A DNA stretch of 64,000 nt from Fibrisoma limi BUZ 3 (GTDB lineage: Bacteria > Bacteroidota > Bacteroidia > Cytophagales > Spirosomataceae). Of the stretch, positions 59,322 through 64,000 are shown piece by piece. Position 1 is the stretch's first letter. Each line of letters opens with the position of its first letter. The stretch lies in contig NZ_CAIT01000006.1 in the NCBI RefSeq assembly GCF_000296815.2, positions 62,001 through 126,000 of the forward strand, written 5' to 3'. A program made the translations under genes and the position numbers. Under the pieces are notes generated by a model. It was given only the letters and a program-made list of their open reading frames with translations. It was not told where the DNA came from and did no database searches.

Positions 59322-60779
59322 CTATTCTCCCGTTAATTCTACCGGTGTATTCTTGCCAAAACTGTCGCGCAGAACAACCCGGGCTGCGTGGTAGCCGCAT
59401 AATCCGTGAACGCCACCGCCGGGTGGCGTAGCCGAAGAACAGATAAAGATACCGGTGGCACCCGTACGGTAAGGCGTCAGGCTCAGCGTTGGACGGGTAA
59501 ATAACTGCCGGACGTCGATGATACCACCGTTGATGTCGCCCCCAACGTAGTTCGGATTCCAGGATTCGACCTGAGCCGTATTCATGGTGGCACGGGCCAG
59601 AATCCGGTCGCGAAAACCTGGCGCAAACCGTTCTACCTGTCGTTCAATGGCCTCAGTCATATCGACTGTTGAGCCGTTCGGTACGTGGCAGTAAGCCCAG
59701 GCTACTTGTTGGCCGGCAGGGGCTCGCGCCGGATCGAACAGGCTTTGCTGAGCCAGCAACACGTAGGGCTTTTCAGGATGTTTGCCGTCGTAGGTCTGCT
59801 GCTCGGCTTCGGTAATTTCTTCGAGGGTCCCGCCAAGGTGGATGGTACCCGCCTGCCGACATGCCGGGGCCGTAAACGGAATGGGGCCGTCGAGCGCCCA
59901 GTCGATCTTGAAGATACCGGGGCCGTAGCGATATTGCTCCAACTGCTTGCGGTACAGTGTCGGGAAACGATCCCCCACGATGGAGAGTAGTTGTTTCGGT
60001 GTCAGATCAAACACGACCACCCGCGATTTGGGTAAGTCGGTCATGGCCCGCACCGGCCGATTGGCTTCAAGGTGCCCGCCCAACGACTGGAAATATGACA
60101 CCAGCGCGTTGGTAATCTGCTGAGCACCGCCCCGGGGGATTGGCCAGCCCCGGTGGTGTCCTGCGGCCATAAGCACGAGTGCGATCGCTGCAGTAGTTAC
60201 GTTGGTCAATGGCTGAATGGAATGGGCAGCCATACCGGCTAAGAGTCCCCGGGCTTCGGTTGTGTTAAATCGCCTGGCCAGGAATGTAGCCGGTAGCACT
60301 GCGTCCAGGCCGAATCGTGCCATGTCCAGCGGGTGATTCGGAAAGCGCAGCGGCCCCAGCACATCAACGGCTAACGTTGGCCAGTGCTTAACCACTGGCT
60401 CGAGCAGTCGCCGATACGTTTGCTCATCGGCACCAAGGGTCCGGGCCGTATCATCCACCGAACCGAACAAGGCGGCCGCTTTTCCGTCCCGGTCGAATGG
60501 ATGAGCGGCTGCTACGGGTGGGTAGATGAACTCCAGACCGTGTTCGGCCAGAGGCAGGCTCTGGAAAAAAGGGGAACCGGCTGCCAGTGGATGAACCGCC
60601 GAACCAATGTCGTGTACGAAGCCGGGTAGGGTTAACTCAGCCGAACGAGCCCCGCCACCAAACGTAGATCGGGCTTCCAGCACCAGCACCGACAAACCAG
60701 CACGAGCCAGCACAATGGCCGCACTCAAACCGTTTGGCCCTGAACCTACTATTATGGCATCGTATTGCTGATTGGTCAC
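59322..60779 (-). CDS. Phytoene-desaturase-like FAD-dependent oxidoreductase
   Basis: 485 residues. The N-terminal Rossmann FAD site is [20 protein letters not shown] followed by [16 protein letters not shown]; the C-terminal FAD-contact block is [20 protein letters not shown]. The middle has the [20 protein letters not shown] pattern typical of the phytoene dehydrogenase-like COG1233 proteins. [17 protein letters not shown] is a normal family block. These enzymes oxidise polyenes or other lipid-like substrates; the true substrate is unknown, and no phytoene synthase is nearby. The start codon is GTG. It is close to the CrtO-like gene in function only by family, 57 kb away. Confidence 0.88.
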   Translation of the reverse strand: MTNQQYDAIIVGSGPNGLSAAIVLARAGLSVLVLEARSTFGGGARSAELTLPGFVHDIGSAVHPLAAGSPFFQSLPLAEHGLEFIYPPVAAAHPFDRDGKAAALFGSVDDTARTLGADEQTYRRLLEPVVKHWPTLAVDVLGPLRFPNHPLDMARFGLDAVLPATFLARRFNTTEARGLLAGMAAHSIQPLTNVTTAAIALVLMAAGHHRGWPIPRGGAQQITNALVSYFQSLGGHLEANRPVRAMTDLPKSRVVVFDLTPKQLLSIVGDRFPTLYRKQLEQYRYGPGIFKIDWALDGPIPFTAPACRQAGTIHLGGTLEEITEAEQQTYDGKHPEKPYVLLAQQSLFDPARAPAGQQVAWAYCHVPNGSTVDMTEAIERQVERFAPGFRDRILARATMNTAQVESWNPNYVGGDINGGIIDVRQLFTRPTLSLTPYRTGATGIFICSSATPPGGGVHGLCGYHAARVVLRDSFGKNTPVELTGE

Positions 60780-60881
60780 TAGCGTTTGGTTTATGAGTTT
60801 CTATTTACGGTTTGCTGTTGGTTGCTATCTGATGCATCCTCTCGGGGGTATCTACCGACAGCACGGAGACAGTGCCGTGGT

Positions 60882-62228
60882 TCAAGTGCTTCGAGGTTCA
60901 ACATGGGCCGATTGTTTAGGGGAAGAAACAGCTCCCCTCGGGGGCTTGATCCAGTACGTCAGACCGCCCACCAGCACGATGCCCAGACCAATCAGGCTTT
61001 CCGTCGGCTTGTCGGTGATAATGAAGGCAAGCACACATACACTGAACACGATATAGGCCCACTGTAACCACGGCCGTAGCGGACTGTGAAAATCGGTTGG
61101 TAGGCGTTTCGTGCGGAGTAGACTGGCTACGGCGAGCGTCCCCATGAGTTGCAACACGAACGACGTACACAGCAATACCTGCTCCAGTGTTCCGGAGAAA
61201 AGCAACACCAGCGTAATACCGGTTTGAAGCCAGATTGTCCGAACGGGAATCTGGTGTTTATTCTCGTGTTGAAAATAGTGCCACAGCGGAAAATCACGGG
61301 CCATGCGGCTCGTAACCCGAGCGCCCACCCAAACGTACGAACTCATGGTCGCAATGAGTTGGAGGGCAATCCCCGCGCTGACCCACCGACCCGCGCTTGC
61401 CCCGAAATAGCCGCCAAACGCTATCTCCGCGACGTTAGCTTGACCAGATAACGAACTTACCGATGTCAGTTTTAGAAAAACGATCTGTAGGCAGACGTAC
61501 AGGATCGTTACCACCAATGTGCCAAGCAACAGGGCTCTGGGTAGGTTTTTGCCGGGATGGCGAATCTCCGAAACGATATAAGCCGCTGCATTCCAGCCGG
61601 TGTAGGCATAAGTCACGTACAACAGCGAGACGGCAAAGGGCGTCGTCAGAATTTCGGACTGGTAGCTGCCATCGAACCGATACGCGCTGGTCGTCGAAGG
61701 GGCTACGTAGAAGCCGATAGCCAGCAGCACAAGCACGAAACCGATTTTGGCCAGGGTCGTTACGTTCTGAAACACGCTGCTGTGGCGCAGGCTGAACGAG
61801 TGAATCAGGCCAATGCCAAGGATGAGCGTTACGGTAAGCCAGCGCGTGTCGGTTAAACCGGGCCACGCCTGGCCAAAAGGTAGGAGGTATGACTCCATCG
61901 CTTTTCCGGCAATGGCAACCGGGGCCGCAAACCCGCCCACCAGCGACACCCAGGCCGACAGATAGCCCAGGAACGGGTGTAATCCCCGTGAAATGAAAAT
62001 ATAGTCGCCCCCTTTTTCGTCGGGGTAATGCGTGCCCAGTTCGGCCAGTGAAAAAGCGCCGATCAGGGCCAGGATGCCGCCCAGAACCCAGAGCAGAACA
62101 ATCGACCAGGTGTTTTGTATATCGGCCAGTTGAAAACCCAGACTGGTGAACACACCCGTCCCGACCATGTTGGCAATTACAAGGAAACAGGCCGTTAACC
62201 AGCCAATTTTATGCGTAGTTGTTGCCAT
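60882..62228 (-). CDS. APC-superfamily amino acid permease
   Basis: About 448 residues from the Met at 62228 (MATTTHKIGWLTACFLV) with 12 membrane helices. The first helix motif is IANMVGTGVFTSLGFQL (G-x-G break), then the helix VVLGGILALIGAFSLAELG region and YTGWNAAAYIVSEIRHPGKNLPRAL, a common APC block. It would import amino acids or related amines by proton or substrate exchange. Substrate is unknown. The longer frame to 62318 reaches into the neighbouring gene and is excluded. Confidence 0.9.
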   Translation of the reverse strand: MATTTHKIGWLTACFLVIANMVGTGVFTSLGFQLADIQNTWSIVLLWVLGGILALIGAFSLAELGTHYPDEKGGDYIFISRGLHPFLGYLSAWVSLVGGFAAPVAIAGKAMESYLLPFGQAWPGLTDTRWLTVTLILGIGLIHSFSLRHSSVFQNVTTLAKIGFVLVLLAIGFYVAPSTTSAYRFDGSYQSEILTTPFAVSLLYVTYAYTGWNAAAYIVSEIRHPGKNLPRALLLGTLVVTILYVCLQIVFLKLTSVSSLSGQANVAEIAFGGYFGASAGRWVSAGIALQLIATMSSYVWVGARVTSRMARDFPLWHYFQHENKHQIPVRTIWLQTGITLVLLFSGTLEQVLLCTSFVLQLMGTLAVASLLRTKRLPTDFHSPLRPWLQWAYIVFSVCVLAFIITDKPTESLIGLGIVLVGGLTYWIKPPRGAVSSPKQSAHVEPRST

Positions 62229-62314
62229 TGTCGTACTATATGAATCAGGCAGATGGTCTTTTGTACGAATATCGATCAATCTGAGCGGGACACAAAACAT
62301 GGCAGTTAATTCAA

Positions 62315-64000
62315 TCAATATGTCCCGGCCTGCAGCGTACTTTTCGATAGCGCATACTTTCGGTTGACGCGGTCAAGCACGACGTAGATAGAGTCCTTGC
62401 TTTCACTAATACCGCTCAGAATGACTCGTGAGCCGTCCGTGGTTCGGTAAGTCAGGATCATCCGGTTGCGCGCTACGTCCCGACGGAGTTCGGCTTTGAT
62501 TCCTTTTGTCCGGCGGGTAGAGCGGGCAATGGGGGCAATTTTACTGTCTTCGTCACCGATGTTGACCAACGCTTCCTTCGGTACCCATTGAGCCACGGCG
62601 GCTTTTGGTTTTGGCTTCTTTGTTTTAGCGTCATCAGGCTCCTCACCGCCATCGCCACGCGGGCCACCCGGCCGGTACTTGTCTTGCAGATACAACACCT
62701 GATTTTTGGGGTCGGCGTCGTAGTAGAAAACCCGCTGACCACCCGCTACGCCGGTCAGCTCAAACGTGCGGTTGAGGTCGCGCATGGGCGCGCCCCCGCC
62801 GTTGGAGAGATCGAGCGGTACGGCGCGGTTGGTTTTGAACGTCAGCGTCGACCAATTCTCAAACGTAGCTTCCTGCCAGCGAACGGAGTCTAATGGCGAG
62901 TAGGGGAGTACCTTGCCATTGAGCCGGAACTCCGTTACATTATAGTTGCCACGCAATTCGGGGACGCCTTTCTGAGCGGGCTGTTTGTACGGATCATAGC
63001 GAAAATTGACGTACTGCACCCAGAACAGCAGCACCAGGAAGACACCAATCGTGGCGGTTTTCAGACCAATCCGAACGTAACGCTGCCAACCCGTGAAGGT
63101 CGGGTAATAGTGGGACGGTACGGTAAAGCGCTCTTTGATGAGCAGGTTGTACAGACTCGGAATGTAGTTGATCAGCAGGAAAGCCGACAGCAGCACAAAG
63201 TACGAGCTGTAGCCATGAACGCCCCCGTCGTAGGCAAAATTGACGTAGACAATATCAGCCAGTGCCCCGAACAGCAAGATGGCTCCCCAGAACGTAGTTG
63301 CCCGAAAAAACAACAGGGCTCCCGCGGCTACTTCAACCACGTCCGTAAATACTTCGTACCAGGGGACAATGCCGATGGAAAGCCAATAGATCTTCTGGGC
63401 CGTGAGGTCGCCGAAGTTGGTGTTCAGTAACCCCAGCGATGGGTAGGGTAACTGCGTCGGCATCAACTTCGTGAAGCCGAAACCGATGATACCGATGCCC
63501 GCCCGGTAGCGTACGATCACCCGTAGCCAGTAGTACAGGAGCGGTCCGGCGTCCCAGTTGTAATGTAACGGCTCTGCTTTGCGTAAACGGGCAACTGCCG
63601 TCCAGATCAAGCCAGCCGCAATGGCGACCAAGAGCGTGATAATCCAGGGGGCGTAACCCAGCAACGTACTGCCGAAGAGTTTGTTGCCAAACAGCGTGAC
63701 ACCCGAATTAAAACGGGACAGGTCGTAGAGATCCCGGTAATGCAGATGCAGCCAGTCTAACGAAACGGCGTTTTTGTACCAATTTCCGTTGTTGGGCAGC
63801 GCCATGATGACGAAGTACACGAACGCAATCCGGAACAGAATCTTCTGCCCTGACGTCCACGGTCTTCGGGTCGTATCTCGGTCTGGCGTGACTCGGTCTG
63901 ACGTGACCCGGTCTGACGTGACCCGGTCTGACGTGACTCGGTCTGACGGTACGTCTGATCGGAGTGGTTTATTAGTGCGGTCAGACGTGCCGTCTGATCG
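62315..64000 (-). CDS. DoxX-like membrane protein, 5' end outside window, with VTSDR repeats
   Basis: The frame stays open to the window edge, so this is a partial gene (561 codons visible). A start could be the GTG at 63820 or ATG at 63805, but the hydrophobic segment ILFRIAFVYFVIMAL spans those and argues for an upstream start. Reading from the edge, the first ~50 residues are hydrophilic and contain VTSDR pentapeptides encoded by a 15-bp tandem repeat and a dispersed palindrome. About seven membrane helices follow (e.g. WIITLLVAIAAGLIWTAV, GIGIIGFGFTKLMP, VEVAAGALLFFRATTFWGA), resembling DoxX/COG-type quinone-associated membrane proteins. A soluble tail (about 350-560) is lysine- and proline-rich near DDAKTKKPKPKAA. 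Function is unknown. Confidence 0.75.
   Translation of the reverse strand, partial: RSDGTSDRTNKPLRSDVPSDRVTSDRVTSDRVTSDRVTPDRDTTRRPWTSGQKILFRIAFVYFVIMALPNNGNWYKNAVSLDWLHLHYRDLYDLSRFNSGVTLFGNKLFGSTLLGYAPWIITLLVAIAAGLIWTAVARLRKAEPLHYNWDAGPLLYYWLRVIVRYRAGIGIIGFGFTKLMPTQLPYPSLGLLNTNFGDLTAQKIYWLSIGIVPWYEVFTDVVEVAAGALLFFRATTFWGAILLFGALADIVYVNFAYDGGVHGYSSYFVLLSAFLLINYIPSLYNLLIKERFTVPSHYYPTFTGWQRYVRIGLKTATIGVFLVLLFWVQYVNFRYDPYKQPAQKGVPELRGNYNVTEFRLNGKVLPYSPLDSVRWQEATFENWSTLTFKTNRAVPLDLSNGGGAPMRDLNRTFELTGVAGGQRVFYYDADPKNQVLYLQDKYRPGGPRGDGGEEPDDAKTKKPKPKAAVAQWVPKEALVNIGDEDSKIAPIARSTRRTKGIKAELRRDVARNRMILTYRTTDGSRVILSGISESKDSIYVVLDRVNRKYALSKSTLQAGTY
63879..63953. repeat. 15-bp tandem repeat encoding VTSDR units
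   Basis: Five near-identical 15-bp units (CGGTCTGACGTGACC type) start at 63879, 63894, 63909, 63924 and 63939. The second, third and fourth differ at one base or none. They keep the reading frame of the minus-strand membrane protein. Confidence 0.9.
63939..64000. repeat. Dispersed palindromic element, second copy, cut by window end
   Basis: Two 23-bp arms (63939-63961 and 63978-64000) are inverted copies at about 19 of 23 positions around a 16-base spacer. The second arm shares CGGTCAGACGTGCCGTC with the element at 40214-40300. The element may continue beyond the window. Confidence 0.85.

Noticed and set aside
59845-59875. The ACRQAG stretch in the flavoprotein, which resembles an inserted palindromic repeat seen in many genomes
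   Set aside because: Related flavoproteins carry an ACRRAGTVHLGG-type block at the same place, so it is normal protein sequence.
63879-63953. Possible CRISPR array at the tandem repeats
   Set aside because: Units are directly adjacent with no spacers, and no cas genes are present.

Overview
ORGANISM. The window looks like chromosomal DNA of a Bacteroidota member of the order Cytophagales, most likely Spirosoma or a close relative; this is inferred from gene content, not a database match. Pointers are a hybrid two-component (HTCS) regulator, a secreted esterase with a type IX secretion C-terminal tail, lipoproteins with FAS1 and IPT/TIG domains, a bifunctional chorismate mutase/prephenate dehydratase, weak use of Shine-Dalgarno sequences, and moderately high GC by eye. 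No rRNA, tRNA, CRISPR array, transposase, phage gene or replication origin was found. LAYOUT. (1) 1-2563: 3' part of an HTCS sensor/regulator. (2) 2560-32791: a roughly 30-kb surface polysaccharide locus, nearly all on the minus strand. It holds a WecA/TagO-like initiating sugar-phosphate transferase, about ten glycosyltransferases (GT2, GT4, GT8-like, GT9, GT39-like), a DUF5672 protein, a Wzy-like membrane protein, O-acyltransferases, a DegT-family sugar aminotransferase with a WbqC protein and a PglD-like acyltransferase, a Wzm/Wzt-type ABC exporter, a Wzz-like co-polymerase without a kinase domain, and a large SLBB outer-membrane export protein. A plus-strand island inside it (6923-10688) encodes a secreted carbohydrate esterase, a formyltransferase and a polysaccharide deacetylase. 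(3) 33044-44559: parE, a FAS1 lipoprotein, pheA, a TIG/NHL lipoprotein, a cytosolic sulfite-oxidase-like protein, a SIS isomerase/ROK kinase/unknown secreted protein group, and N-carbamoylputrescine amidase. (4) 44560-50694: a sparsely coding stretch, a DUF3299-like exported protein, a NarL-type sensor/regulator pair, a 1-Cys peroxiredoxin, a GH25 lysozyme, and a gene graveyard holding remnants of two genes. (5) 50695-64000: HAD phosphatase, M28 peptidase, PhoD-like phosphatase, a baeRF protein, LemA, a duplicated-domain exported protein, a YeiH-type transporter, a phytoene-desaturase-like flavoprotein, an APC permease, and a DoxX-like membrane protein whose frame runs off the window. HOW IT WORKS TOGETHER (inference). 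In region 2 a lipid-linked glycan is started by the WecA-like enzyme, extended by the glycosyltransferases, decorated with amino, N-formyl or N-acyl and O-acyl groups, exported across the inner membrane by the ABC transporter (possibly polymerised by the Wzy-like protein), and passed through the SLBB channel with length set by the Wzz-like protein. The three plus-strand enzymes fit modification of the same glycan. MOST UNUSUAL SIGNAL. The window carries dispersed palindromic repeats. One family (core GGTCTGACGGCACGTCTGAC) occurs as a near-perfect 31-bp-arm hairpin at 40214-40300 and again at 63939-64000. There it sits inside an open reading frame next to a 15-bp tandem repeat that keeps the frame and encodes VTSDR pentapeptides. 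A second hairpin type (core GGTCAACGTTTA) occurs at 23420 and 59276. No clearly new defence or mobile system was seen; the rest is ordinary polysaccharide and housekeeping content.
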